Below, piece by piece: positions 55,269-63,725 of a DNA stretch of 64,000 nt. Position 1 is the stretch's first letter, and every line of letters begins with the position of its first letter. The notes beneath the pieces were generated by a model. It was not told where the DNA came from and ran no database searches. It was given only the letters and a program-made list of their open reading frames with translations. The translations under genes and the position numbers were made by a program. Where the stretch lies: NCBI GenBank assembly GCA_963819695.1, contig CAWFXD010000002.1:310001-374000 (forward strand). Direction: 5' to 3'. Source of the DNA: DASZIT01 sp963819695 (GTDB lineage: Bacteria > Actinomycetota > Acidimicrobiia > Acidimicrobiales > RAAP-2).

Positions 55269-56180
55269 TCAGGGACGGGCGGAGCCGAACAGCTGGTCGA
55301 GCACCAGGACCCGCCGGACGTAGCGGTGGAACTGGTGCTCGGTGGTGAAGCCGATGCCGGCCAGCACCTGCTGGCAGTGCCGGGCGGCGGTCCGGGCGGC
55401 GCGCCCGGCCAGCGCCTTGGCCATGGCCGCGGTCTCGGGGATCCGTCCTCCCAGGCCGCGCCCAGCACGGCGTCGGCGGCCTCGATGGCCACCAGGGTCT
55501 CGGCCAGGCGGTGCCGGACGGCCTGGAACGTGCCGATGGGCTGGCCGAACTGGATCCGCTCGAGGGCGTGGCGCGCGGGCCAGCTCGAGCATCGCCCTCG
55601 CCGCGCCGACCAGCTCGTGGCCGATGGCCAGCTGGGCCAGCGCCGACCGCCGGCGGCCACGGCCGGGGGCAAGGTCGTGCTGCGCCGCGAACCGGCGACG
55701 CCGTCGCCGGTCACCTCCACGCAGGCCCGAGGGCGGGGTCCATGCCGCTGGACCGGCCGGAGGGCGAGGTCGGCGGTGGGCACCTCCAGCGGCGATCGCG
55801 TGTCGCCGGCAGCCGGGCCACCACGACGCGGTGGCGTGGTCGGCCAGTGGCGCCGTCCCAGTCCGCGGACGACGAGGCGCTCGCCCGGCGATCTCGCCCG
55901 GGGGCGCCCAGTCGCCGAGCGCGGGCAGGACGACGCCGTCGCCGGACGTCCCTGTCAGCCCCAGGCCGGAGCGAGGACCTGCGTCGAGGGCCGAGGACGT
56001 GGCGTTGGTCGCGAGCCCTGGAGCTCGAAGAGGATCGACACCGCCGTCTGCGGGTCGACCGCCAGCGCATCGTGCCATCCGAGCTCGGCCAGCGCGGCGT
56101 CGAGCGCCGCGCCGCTGTGCGTGTCGCACGGCGTGGCGCAGGCTGCCGCTCGAACAGCGTTCCGGTCGTCCGTCGTCCAT
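55269..56180 (-). CDS. Acyl-CoA dehydrogenase (partner subunit), heavily frameshifted
   Basis: Starts MDDGRPERLFE at 56180 and ends HQFHRYVRRVLVLDQLFG at 55269. Between them the frame changes at least six times, but ALAQLAIGHELVGAARAMLE, FGQPIGTFQAVRHRLAETL and ALAGRAARTAARHCQQVLAG plus IGFTTEHQFHRYVRR can be read in one frame or another, the standard C-terminal acyl-CoA dehydrogenase blocks. About 300 residues, short and divergent, as in partner subunits of heteromeric enzymes. Its start coincides with the end of the second acyl-CoA dehydrogenase gene upstream, so they form a pair as at 28494-30889. Confidence 0.75.
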   Translation of the reverse strand: MDDGRPERCSSGSLRHAVRHAQRRGARRRAGRARMARCAGGRPADGGVDPLRAPGLATNATSSALDAGPRSGLGLTGTSGDGVVLPALGDWAPPGEIAGRAPRRPRTGTAPLADHATASWWPGCRRHAIAAGGAHRRPRPPAGPAAWTPPSGLRGGDRRRRRRFAAQHDLAPGRGRRRSALAQLAIGHELVGAARAMLELARAPRPRADPVRPAHRHVPGRPAPPGRDPGGHRGRRRRAGRGLGGRIPETAAMAKALAGRAARTAARHCQQVLAGIGFTTEHQFHRYVRRVLVLDQLFGSARP

Positions 56181-57307
56181 CAGCGGTCGGCCCGAGGTCG
56201 AGGAGCCGGCGGGCGATGATGTTGCGCTGGATCTCGGCCGTCCCGCCGTAGATGGTCGCCGCCCGCGAGTAGAGGAACTCCCGCCGCCAGCGGTCGCTGG
56301 TCGGGTCGTCGCCGAGAGGACCTCGGTGGCCAGCCCGTCGGCGACCAGGTCGAACACCGCCTGCTCGGCGGTCGCCACCAGCACCTTGTCGATGGACGTC
56401 TCCGGACCGAGGCGTTCGCCCGCGGCCAGCCGGTGTTGGGTGGCCCGCGAGCGGGCCCGCAGGGCGTAGAGGAGCTGGGCGACCTCGCCCGACGGCGGCG
56501 GGGTCGAGGGCTCCGGGCGGCGCGGCCTCGAGAAGGTGCTGCAGCCGCCGGTGGAGGTAGGCGGCCCGGTGCCACAGCGCCGTGCTCCGCTCGTAGGGCA
56601 GGAGGTCCATGGCCACCGCCCAGCCCTGGCCCTCCTCGCCGAGCGTGCGGTCGAAGGGCACGGCGACGTCGTCGAAGAAGACCTCGGAGAACTCCGCCGC
56701 GCCGTGCATGGTCTCGATGGGCCGCACCGTGATGCCCGGGCTGTCCATGTCGACGAACAGGGCGGTGATGCCCTTGTGGGCCGAGTCCGGCGTGCCGGTG
56801 CGGGTGAGGAGCACGCAGCGGTCGGCGTACTGGGCCAGGCTGGTCCACACCTTCTGGCCGGTGACCCGCCAGCCGTCGCCGTGCGGGTGGCCCGGCAGAC
56901 GAGCGAGGCCAGGTTGCTTCCCGTGCCCGGCTCGGAGAAGCCCTGGCACCAGGTCTCGTCGCCCCGCAGCAGCCGCGGCACCATGGCGGCGGCCAGTTCC
57001 GGCGGGGCGTAGTCGATCATCGTCGGGGCCAGGACCTCGGTCATCGAGTAGATGCCGGGCTCGACCAGGTCCCGGGCGGTCAGGGCCTCTCCGAGGTAGG
57101 CGCGCAGCAGCGTCGACCCTCCGAGACCGCCCACCCGTCGGGCCAGCCCCAGCGCATCCAGCCGGCCTCGTAGGTGAGCCGCTTGACCGTGGCCAGGTGG
57201 GCCATCTGCTCGTCGAGCGTCGCCGCGGCCCGGCTGGTCGGGCGTGAGGCCGGACTCGTTCTCGTCGAGCCAGGCGTCCAGCGACAGCGGAACTCGTCGA
57301 GCTCCAT
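56180..57307 (-). CDS. Acyl-CoA dehydrogenase, frameshifted
   Basis: ATG 57307 starts MELDEFR; the stop of the SnoaL-like gene overlaps it. SMTEVLAPTMIDYAPPELAA, DETWCQGFSEPGTGSNLASL, VTGQKVWTSLAQYADRCVLL (FAD and substrate loops) and AAEFSEVFFDDVAVPFDRTL are in clear frames. The C-terminal YGGTAEIQRNIIARRLLDLG is the classic family end. Indels lie near 57120, 56890, 56510 and 56310. About 375 residues. With the following gene it likely makes a heteromeric enzyme acting after the oxygenase/reductase steps. Confidence 0.82.
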
Positions 57308-57737
57308 CAGCAGGCGTGGGCGCGGGCCGGGTCGGGTCGTGGGCCCGGCCGGAGTCCCGGGCGCCGCTCTTGCGGAGGAACGTCATGGACCGGGTGTGCA
57401 GGCGCCAGCCGTCGGCGGTGCGGCGGTAGGTGTCGGTGTAGTAGCCGATGCGCATGTCGTGCGTCGTCTGGTCGACGAAGCACAGTGGCTGTTGGCCGTC
57501 CCCGACATCGCCGTCGAGGTCGAGGACGGGGGGCCCACCAGGAAGAGCCCCTTGGGCGCCGCCGCCACCAGTGCCGGGAAGTCGGCCAGCTGGTAGGCGT
57601 CCCCGAAGGCGCTGTAGGTGCCGTCGGGGGTGAAGACCTCGAGGACCGGTGTCGATGTCGTCCTTGGTCATCCCCACGGCGTAGCGGGCCAGCAGCTGCT
57701 CGATCTCGATCACATCGTCGATCGGCCGGTTTTCCAT
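57307..57737 (-). CDS. SnoaL-like (NTF2-fold) protein, frameshifted
   Basis: ATG 57737 follows GGAGGGGTA and overlaps the reductase stop (TAATG). MENRPIDDVIEIEQLLARYA then, across indels, VFTPDGTYSAFGDAYQLADF, VLDLDGDVGDGQQPLCFVDQ and YYTDTYRRTADGWRLHTRSM are typical of the SnoaL/dioxygenase-beta-like group, with the RTADGWRL strand near the end. About 140 residues. Members are isomerases, dehydratases or small subunits of ring-hydroxylating oxygenases; no catalytic set is clear here. Its place between reductase and acyl-CoA dehydrogenases supports a hydratase or accessory role. Confidence 0.78.
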
Positions 57738-58861
57738 TACCCCTCCTCGTAGCCGTAGACGACGTGTACCGACGGGCTGGTCGGCACAGCCTGACAGGTA
57801 AGTATCCAGCCTTCCGCCACCTCGTCGTCGGTGAGGGCGTTGTTGACGTGCATGGCGGCCGTCCCCTCCACCAGCCTGGCCATGCAGGTGGCGCAGCTTC
57901 CCGACTCGCAGGAGAACGGCGGGCGACAGGCCCATCTGGCGGGCCGTCTGCAGGATCGTCGTGCCCGGCCGATAGTCGGCGGTGCTCGTGCGCCCGTCCA
58001 GCTCCACGGTGACCTGTGTGGCGGTCGCCGCGCGCGGTCGGCGGCTCGGGTTCCGGCAGCAATTCGGCCGGGGTGAACCGCTCGATGTGGATGCGCCCGG
58101 CGGCGACCCCGCCGCGAGCGAGGGGACTGCTCGACAATGTCCATGAACGGGCCGGGCCCGCAGACGTAGAACTCGGAATCGTCCGCGCCGTCGGCGAAGT
58201 CCCGCGACGGTCTCGGTCCGCACCAGCCCCCGGTCGATGTCGAGGTGGTGTGACACCGACAGGCGGTCGCCGTAGTGCCGGCCGAGTGCGTCGAGCTCGG
58301 ACCGCGAAGATCACGGCGTCGCGGTGCCGGTTGGCGTAGAGGAGTCGGACCCGGCGGGTGGTGGTGGCGAGAGCCGTCTTCAGCAGGGAGAGCACCGGCG
58401 TGATGCCGCTTCCCGCGCTGAACGCAACGACGTCGCCGGGGCCGGGTCCCAGGCGGAACACCCCGGCCGGACGGGTGGCCTCGACGGTGTCGCCCTCGGT
58501 CAGGTGGTCGTTCATCCAGTTCGACACCACGCCGTCGGGCGTCCGTTTCACCGTGACCTTCAGCTCGGGGTCCACCGCCGGCGAGGACGACATGGAGTAG
58601 CAGCGCAGGTGCACCCGGTCGTCGACCTGCACCCGGAAGGTGCAGAACTGGCCCGGCCTCGTAGGCGAACAACGGCCTGAGCTCATCGGGCACTTCGAGC
58701 ACGAATGAGCTGGCCTCGGCCGTCTCGGAGATCACCCGGGCCACGCGCAGCCGGTGGAACCCGTGGTCATGTGCCGTGCCTGCTGCGCCCTCGAAGGGCG
58801 CGAAAGTGCCATGTTTCCAAACGATAACGTAGTTCTCTTTCATTGGCAATCGCGCTGACAT
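57737..58861 (-). CDS. Oxygenase reductase (KshB/HmpA-like, FAD and C-terminal 2Fe-2S)
   Basis: Ferredoxin-NADP reductase-type electron donor for an oxygenase. LRVARVISETAEASSFVLEV and RCYSMSSSP (FAD-binding RxYS) open it; FSAGSGITPVLSLLK is the NAD(P) site and FYVCGPGPFMDIV the next block. The end, CESGSCATCMARLVEG with a fourth Cys in ILTCQAVP, is a plant-type 2Fe-2S centre. Four or more indels are present. Domain order matches 3-ketosteroid 9-alpha-hydroxylase reductase. The as-read start at 58861 lies upstream of a promoter-like signal (58821-58849), so the real start may be near 58770. It should feed the Rieske oxygenase at 61259. Confidence 0.85.
   Translation of the reverse strand: MSARLPMKENYVIVWKHGTFAPFEGAAGTAHDHGFHRLRVARVISETAEASSFVLEVPDELRPLFAYEAGPVLHLPGAGRRPGAPALLLHVVLAGGGPRAEGHGETDARRRGVELDERPPDRGRHRRGHPSGRGVPPGTRPRRRRCVQRGKRHHAGALPAEDGSRHHHPPGPTPLRQPAPRRRDLRGPSSTHSAGTTATACRCHTTSTSTGGWCGPRPSRDFADGADDSEFYVCGPGPFMDIVEQSPRSRRGRRRAHPHRAVHPGRIAAGTRAADRARRPPHRSPWSWTGARAPPTIGRARRSCRRPARWACRPPFSCESGSCATCMARLVEGTAAMHVNNALTDDEVAEGWILTCQAVPTSPSVHVVYGYEEG
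58821..58849 (-). promoter_or_regulatory. Promoter-like hexamers for the reductase operon
   Basis: On the minus strand TTGCCA, 17 bases, then TATCGT, in a locally AT-rich patch. This fits a primary-sigma promoter with ideal spacing. It overlaps the first codons of the longest reading frame, which argues for a downstream translation start. Confidence 0.4.
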
Positions 58862-58959
58862 GACAGGGAGGCCGGGGGCAGGGAGAGGCCGGCGGGGGCC
58901 CGGCGATCGCTCGGGAGTTCCGCGGCGCGGCCTGGTCGGACGTCCGTCAACGCCGTGTT

Positions 58960-58973
58960 GGAAATGATATTCT
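58960..58973 (+). promoter_or_regulatory. Shared promoter motif GGAAATGATATTCT, copy 1
   Basis: Identical to 61187-61200. It lies 52 bases before the TauD start, in an AT-rich island; AATGATA (58963) also pairs with TATCATT (58995-59001) as an inverted repeat. Candidate operator shared with the Rieske oxygenase gene. Confidence 0.55.
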
Positions 58974-59025
58974 TTAAAACGAGTAATCTTCCTCTATCAT
59001 TGGTCGGCCCTGAAGGAGAAACCGA

Positions 59026-59857
59026 ATGACCGTCCTCACCACGGAGAAGCTCGGCCCGACCGTCGGTGCCGCGGTCATCGATATCGACCCGACCGCCTGC
59101 TGAACGATGCGTCGTTGCCGGAGTGGATCCTCGACGCCCTCGACACCCACGGGGCCCTGGTCTTCCGCGGCCTGCACATCGACGACGCCACGCAGGTGGC
59201 CTTCAGCAAGAGGCTGGGCCGGGTGGAGGTCTTCGGCCGGGGGAGAACCCGGAGATCTTCCGGGTCACGCTGGACCCGGCGAAGAACCCGGCGGCCGAGT
59301 ACCTGCGCGGGACGTTCGACTGGCACATCGACGGCTGCACCGACGACGTCCCGATCATGGCCACGCTGCTGAGCGCCCACGCCGTGGCCGAGTCGGGCGG
59401 CGAGACGGAGTTCGCCAGCACCTACGCCGCCTATGAGGATCTCTCCGACGAGGAGAAGGAGCGCTACGCTGTCCCTCCGGGTCGTCCACACCATCGAGGC
59501 CTCGCAGCGGCTGGTCAACAACGACCCGTCGCCCGAGGAGGTGGCCATCTGGCGCTCGCGGCCCTCGAAGGAGCACCCCTGGTGTGGACCCACCAGTCGG
59601 GCCGGCGGTCGCTGGTCCTCGGGGCCACGGCCGTCCCATGTGGTCGGCATGGACCTCGACGAGGGCCGGGCCCTGCTGGACGACCTCCTCGGCGCGGTCG
59701 ACCACGCCCGGAGCGGATCTACCGGCACCAGTGGGAGGTGGGCGACATGGTGATCTGGGACAATCGCGGCGTCCTGCACCGGGCCTGCCCGTACGACGCC
59801 GCGTCAGCCCGGGACATGCACCGCACGACCCTGCACGGAGACGAGCCGATCCAGTGA
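59026..59857 (+). CDS. TauD/TfdA-family 2-oxoglutarate-dependent dioxygenase, frameshifted
   Basis: ATG 59026 behind AAGGAGAAACC starts MTVLTTEKLGPTVGAAVIDI. Across about six indels: LDTHGALVFRGLHIDDATQV, FDWHIDGCTDDVPIMATLLS with the iron-binding His-x-Asp, THQSGRRSLVLGAT, and WEVGDMVIWDNRGVLHRACP with the distal His, followed by the Arg-containing end MHRTTLHGD. This is the complete metal triad of a non-heme Fe(II)/2-oxoglutarate enzyme. About 275 residues. It hydroxylates or cleaves an unknown compound. The stop overlaps the SDR start (GTGA). Confidence 0.82.
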
Positions 59858-60613
59858 GTTTCGAGCGAGCAGCCATCGTCACCGGCGGCGGCATCCGGGA
59901 TCGGGTTCGCCATCAGCGAGCGGCTGGCCGCCGACGGCAACGCGGTCGCCATCTTCGACCGTGACGGCGCGCCGCCGAGGCGGCCGCCGCCAAGATCGCG
60001 GCATCCGGCGGCGCCGCCGTCGGCCTGCCGGTCGACGTCACCGACCGGGCGCAGATCGACAACGGCGTGGCCGAGGTGCGGCGAGCGGTTCGGGCGGCCG
60101 ACCATCCTGGTCAACAGCGCCGGACTCGACGGCTTCGACCGCTTCCTCTCCATCACGCGCCGAGAAGTGGAGCCGCATCCTCGCCGTCAACCTCACCGGG
60201 CACCTTCGACTGCTGCCAGGCCGTCGTGCCCGACATGATCGAGGAGGGATGGGGCCGGATCGTCAACATCTCGTCGTCGAGCGCCCACGGCGGGCAGCCG
60301 CTCATGACCCACTACGTGGCCGCCAAGGCGGGAGTCATCGGGTTCACCAAGGCACTGGCCCTCGAGCTCGGGCCCGAAGGGGATCACCGTCAACACCATC
60401 CCGCCCGGCTTCATCGACACCCCCATGCTGCGGGCGTCCGAGGCGCAAGGGCCGGCTGGGCGAGGGCGTCGAGTACCATGCCGCGCGCACGCCGGTGCGC
60501 CGGGTCGGCACGCCCCGAGGACATCGCCGGCGACGTGCGCGTTCCTCGTGCGCGAGGAGGCCGGCTACATCACCGGGCAGGTCATCGGGGTCAACGGCGG
60601 CCGGAACACCTGA
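59854..60613 (+). CDS. Short-chain dehydrogenase/reductase, frameshifted
   Basis: GTG 59854 starts VSFERAAIVTGGG, then after an indel GIGFAISERLAADGNAVAIF; RPTILVNSAGLDGFDRFLS carries the NAG-like motif, GRIVNISSSSAHGGQPLMTH the Ser, and YVAAKAGVIGFTKALALELG the catalytic Tyr-Lys. The end YITGQVIGVNGGRNT is the FabG-like C-terminus. About seven indels in 760 bases, the densest in the window. About 255 residues, normal for the family. Likely oxidises an alcohol made by the dioxygenase. Confidence 0.83.
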
Positions 60614-60615
60614 GG

Positions 60616-61194
60616 TGGCCCGGATCCCGCCGTTGCCGCCCAGGGAGTGGCCGCCGGAGATGCGCGGCGGCGCTGGCCGCGCTGCGTCCCGCCCACCCCC
60701 GCCACCCCCTTCCGCGGACGAAGGATCGGCCGAAGGCGCTGAACGCGCTCGGGCACCCTGGCCCGCCACCCGGCGCTGACCGCGGCCTTCAACACGTTCA
60801 ACGGCTACATCCTGTTCGCCTCGACCCTGTCGCCCCGCCAGCGGGAGCTGCTGGTGCTCCGGGTGGCCGCCTTGCGCGGCGTCGGACTACGAGTGGGAGC
60901 AGCACGCGCGTCCTGGCCGGCGACGTCGGGCTGGACCCGGACGAGGTCGAGCGGATCGCGGCCGGGCCCGGACGCGCCCGGGTGGTCCCCGCTGGACGGG
61001 CGCCATGCTGCGGGCGGTCGACGAGCTGATCGGGGACGGCGAGATCGCCGACGCGACCTGGCGGACTGCTGGCCGCCGAGCTCGACGACCAGCAGCTGAT
61101 GGACCTGGTCTTCACCGTCGGCGCCTACGAGATCCTGGCCATGGCCTTCCGATCCTTCGGCGTCGAGCTCGACGAGGACCTCGGGCGGAAATGA
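60616..61194 (+). CDS. Carboxymuconolactone decarboxylase (CMD/AhpD-like) family protein, frameshifted
   Basis: GTG 60616 starts VARIPPLPPREWPPEM. NTFNGYILFASTLSPRQREL, LVLRVAALR, SDYEWEQHARVLAGDVGLDP, MLRAVDELIGDGEIAD and VFTVGAYEILAMAFRSFGVE are the usual blocks of the CMD family, with the E-x-x-H helix near WEQHAR. The CxxC of peroxidase-type AhpD is not present, so a lyase/decarboxylase-like or unknown role is more likely. About 190 residues after repair of about five indels; it ends GRK at 61194. Its stop region overlaps the second copy of the promoter motif. Confidence 0.78.
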
Positions 61195-61200
61195 TATTCT
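61187..61200 (+). promoter_or_regulatory. Shared promoter motif GGAAATGATATTCT, copy 2
   Basis: Same 14 bases as at 58960-58973. It overlaps the end of the CMD gene and is 58 bases ahead of the Rieske oxygenase start at 61259, in an AT-rich island. This implies a separate, co-regulated promoter for the Rieske gene. Confidence 0.55.
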
Positions 61201-61258
61201 CATATTTGAAGATCAATGCTATCGTATCGGCGTCTCGAGCGGACCTGGAGGAGACGAC

Positions 61259-62500
61259 GTGGCGCATTTCGCGAAGCCCAGCGAGGGCAGTTGGACCGAG
61301 CACTACCCCGAGCTCGGCACCGGGCCGGTGTCCTACGAGGACTCGATCTCGCCCGAGCACTACGAGCTCGAGCGCAAGGCCATCTTCGGCCGGACCTGGC
61401 TGAACGTCGGCCGGGTGGAGCAGCTGCCCCGCACGGGAGCTACTTCACCAAGGAGCTCGACGCCGCCGGGACCTCGGTCGTGGTCGTCCGGGGCACCGAC
61501 GGCGAGATCCGCGCCTTCCACAACATCTGCCGCCACCGGGGCAACAAGCTGGTGTGGAACGACTACCCCGGCGAGGAGACGAGCGGGACCTGCCGGCAGT
61601 TCACCTGCAAGTACCACGGCTGGCGTTACGCCCTCGAGGGCAGCTGACCTTCGTCCAGCAGGAGTCGGAGTTCTTCGACCTCGACAAGGACGACTACGGG
61701 CTGGCCGCCGTGCAGGTCGAGACGTGGGAGGGGTTCATCTTCGTCAACCTCGATCCCGACAACACCACGTCGGTGCAGGGAGTACCTGGGGGAGTCTCGG
61801 GCGCGGGCATCGCCGGCTACCCGTTCGACAAGATGACCCAGGTCTACAAGTACCGCGCCGACGTCGGAGCCAACTGGAAGCTGTTCATCGACGCCTTCGC
61901 CGAGTTCTACCATGCCCCGATCCTCCACGCCAAGCAGGCCACCGCCGAAGAGTCTCGCAAGCTCTCCGGCTACGGGTTCGAGGCGCTGGCCTACAAGCTC
62001 GACGGGCCCCACGGCATGGTGTCGTCCTGGGGCGGCATGTCGCCGCCGAAGGACCTCGACATGGTGAAGCCGATCGAGCGCGTCCTGCGCAGCGGGCTGT
62101 TCGGTCCGTGGGACCGGCCCGACATCGACGGCCTCGACCAGCTGCCCCCGGCGGTCAACCCGGCCCGGCACCCGGCCTGGGGCGTCGACTCGTTCGTGTT
62201 CTTCCCCAACTTCATGCTGCTGATCTGGGAGCCGGGCTGGTACCTCACCTACCACTACTGGCCGACCTCCTACAACACGCACATCTTCGAGGGAACGCTG
62301 TACTTCGTCCCGCCGAAGAACGCCCGCGAGCGCCTGCAGCAGGAGCTGGCGGCGGTCACCTTCAAGGAGTACGCGCTGCAGGACGGCAACACCCTCGAGG
62401 CGACCCAGACCATGCTCGAGTCCCGAGCGGTCGTCGACAGTTCCCGCTCAACGACCAGGAGATCCTGCTCCGCCACCTGCACAAGACGGCCCGGGACTAG
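61259..62500 (+). CDS. Rieske ring-hydroxylating oxygenase, alpha subunit, frameshifted
   Basis: GTG 61259 behind GGAGGAGACGAC starts VAHFAKPSEGSWTEHYPEL. The Rieske 2Fe-2S site is NICRHRGNKLVWND and TCKYHGWRYALEG (C-x-H and C-x2-H). The catalytic iron site follows in FIDAFAEFYHAPILHAKQAT (H-x4-H), with its Asp/Glu bridge. TYHYWPTSYNTHIFEGTLYF is a typical C-terminal block. Indels near 61435, 61645, 61785 and 62440. About 415 residues. The matching reductase is likely the KshB-like protein at 57737. The substrate could be an aromatic or a steroid; not determined. Confidence 0.87.
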   Translation: MAHFAKPSEGSWTEHYPELGTGPVSYEDSISPEHYELERKAIFGRTWLNVGRVEQLPRTGATSPRSSTPPGPRSWSSGAPTARSAPSTTSAATGATSWCGTTTPARRRAGPAGSSPASTTAGVTPSRAADLRPAGVGVLRPRQGRLRAGRRAGRDVGGVHLRQPRSRQHHVGAGSTWGSLGRGHRRLPVRQDDPGLQVPRRRRSQLEAVHRRLRRVLPCPDPPRQAGHRRRVSQALRLRVRGAGLQARRAPRHGVVLGRHVAAEGPRHGEADRARPAQRAVRSVGPARHRRPRPAAPGGQPGPAPGLGRRLVRVLPQLHAADLGAGLVPHLPLLADLLQHAHLRGNAVLRPAEERPRAPAAGAGGGHLQGVRAAGRQHPRGDPDHARVPSGRRQFPLNDQEILLRHLHKTARD

Positions 62501-62573
62501 GTGACCGAGTACCAGCAGAGGTTCGCCACTCCGGTCCGGATCTCGGCCGCCTCCTGACGAGGAGACACGACCG

Positions 62574-62940
62574 ATGACCACCTGCCCCCGAGTTCGCCGA
62601 CCTCGAGCCCTTCGCCGACTGGTCGCTCGCGACCGAAGCCGAGCGCTATGCCAAGCGCCTGTCCAGCACATGGACGAGCTCCAGGCGTTCTACGACGCTG
62701 CCTTCCCCCGCCTCGAAGACGCCATGGACTATCTCGACCGGTTCGACCTCGACGCGCTCCCCGAGGAGCGCCAGGCGGCTGCTGTGGCTGTGCTACTCCC
62801 TGGTGAACGCCTCATTTCCCGTCGAGGTGTGGCGCCAGCCCCGAGTGCCCGACAGCGGTGCGGCCAGCATGGACATGCTGATCGAGCCGGCCGTCTGGCC
62901 GGCCCGCCTGGCGACCACGGGTCTCTCCAGCGCAGCGTGA
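62574..62940 (+). CDS. Small protein paired with the Rieske oxygenase, frameshifted
   Basis: ATG 62574 after GAGGAGACACGACCG. Repaired frame: PEFADLEPFADWSLATEAER, MDELQAFYDAAFPRLEDAMD, YLDRFDLDALPEE, LLWLCYSLVNASFPVEVWRQ, PRVPDSGAASMDMLIEP. Conserved small proteins of this type sit next to Rieske oxygenase alpha subunits in actinobacteria, as I recall; no biochemical role is known to me. About 120 residues, acidic and helical, no membrane segment. It may be a partner or assembly factor of the oxygenase. Confidence 0.68.
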
Positions 62941-63051
62941 TCCCCTGACTGAGATCCGAGTGCCCTGCTCCCTCGGGTACGCTCTTCCGGTGACGAAGGA
63001 CAACTGCGGCCGATACCCTCGAGCCAGAGGGCTAGCTGGCGGGAGCAGGCG

Positions 63052-63701
63052 GTGGCGCGGTCGCTGGACTCGGCCCGGCTCCGGGCCGAGAGTCGGGTGC
63101 AGCGCTTCCTCGACGCCGCCATGGAGCTGTTCAACTCCGGGCCGGGCAGGGACTTCACCGTCCAGGAGGTGGTCGAACGCTCGGGCCAGTCGCTGCACAG
63201 CTTCTACCAGTACTTCGGCGGCAAGCACGAGCTTCTCCTGGCCCTGTTCGAGGAGTCGGTCCGGTCGACGGCCGAGCGCCTGCGGGAGCGAGATCGCAGC
63301 CGAGGACGATCCGCTCGAGCGCCTGCACCGCTTCGTCGTGGAGTACTACCGGCTGTGCCGGCCGCCGGAAGGGTCGACGACCGCGCCAAGCGCGCGGCCG
63401 CCCGGTCATGGCCGAGTTCGCCCAGCAGCTGCTCACCGAGCATCCGAAGGAGGCGGCCCGGGTCTTCTCGCCGCTGGTCTCGCTGTTCGAGGAGGTCCTC
63501 GACGAGGCCACGGCGGCCAAGGCGATCCGTGCGGCCGGGCTCCGCCACGGCCCCATCGTCGGCATCGTGCTCGAGGTGATCATGTTCAACACCTTCTCCT
63601 CCACCATCGGCGGCGTGTCCCTGCGGCCGACGAGGGCGACTCGGCCGAGGACCTGTGGGACCTCGATCCTGCACGGGATCGGGACGGACGCCCCGGCCTG
63701 A
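63052..63701 (+). CDS. TetR/AcrR family transcriptional regulator, frameshifted
   Basis: GTG 63052 starts VARSLDSARLRAESRVQRFL. The helix-turn-helix is FLDAAMELFNSGPGRDFTVQ then EVVERSGQSLHSFYQYFGGK (about 20-60), typical of TetR. After indels the C-terminal helical domain continues: AEFAQQLLTEHPKEAARVFS, VLEVIMFNTFSSTIGGVSL, and after a last indel LHGIGTDAPA at 63701. About 215 residues. It is the nearest regulator to the Rieske/TauD genes and a candidate binder of the GGAAATGATATTCT motif. Convergent with the amidohydrolase at the window end. Confidence 0.83.
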
Positions 63702-63725
63702 CCGCTGAGCGGCCGTCCGGTCGAC

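Noticed and set aside
55342..56469. Plus-strand open frames over the acyl-CoA dehydrogenase genes
   Set aside because: Arg/Ala/Pro-rich antisense frames. The minus strand reads acyl-CoA dehydrogenase blocks in every part.
12018..58840. AAAGAGAAC present near three promoters (about 12021 plus strand, 54180 and 58835 minus strand)
   Set aside because: Only nine bases, different positions and orientation relative to the genes, and no second half-site. Likely chance in AT-rich patches.
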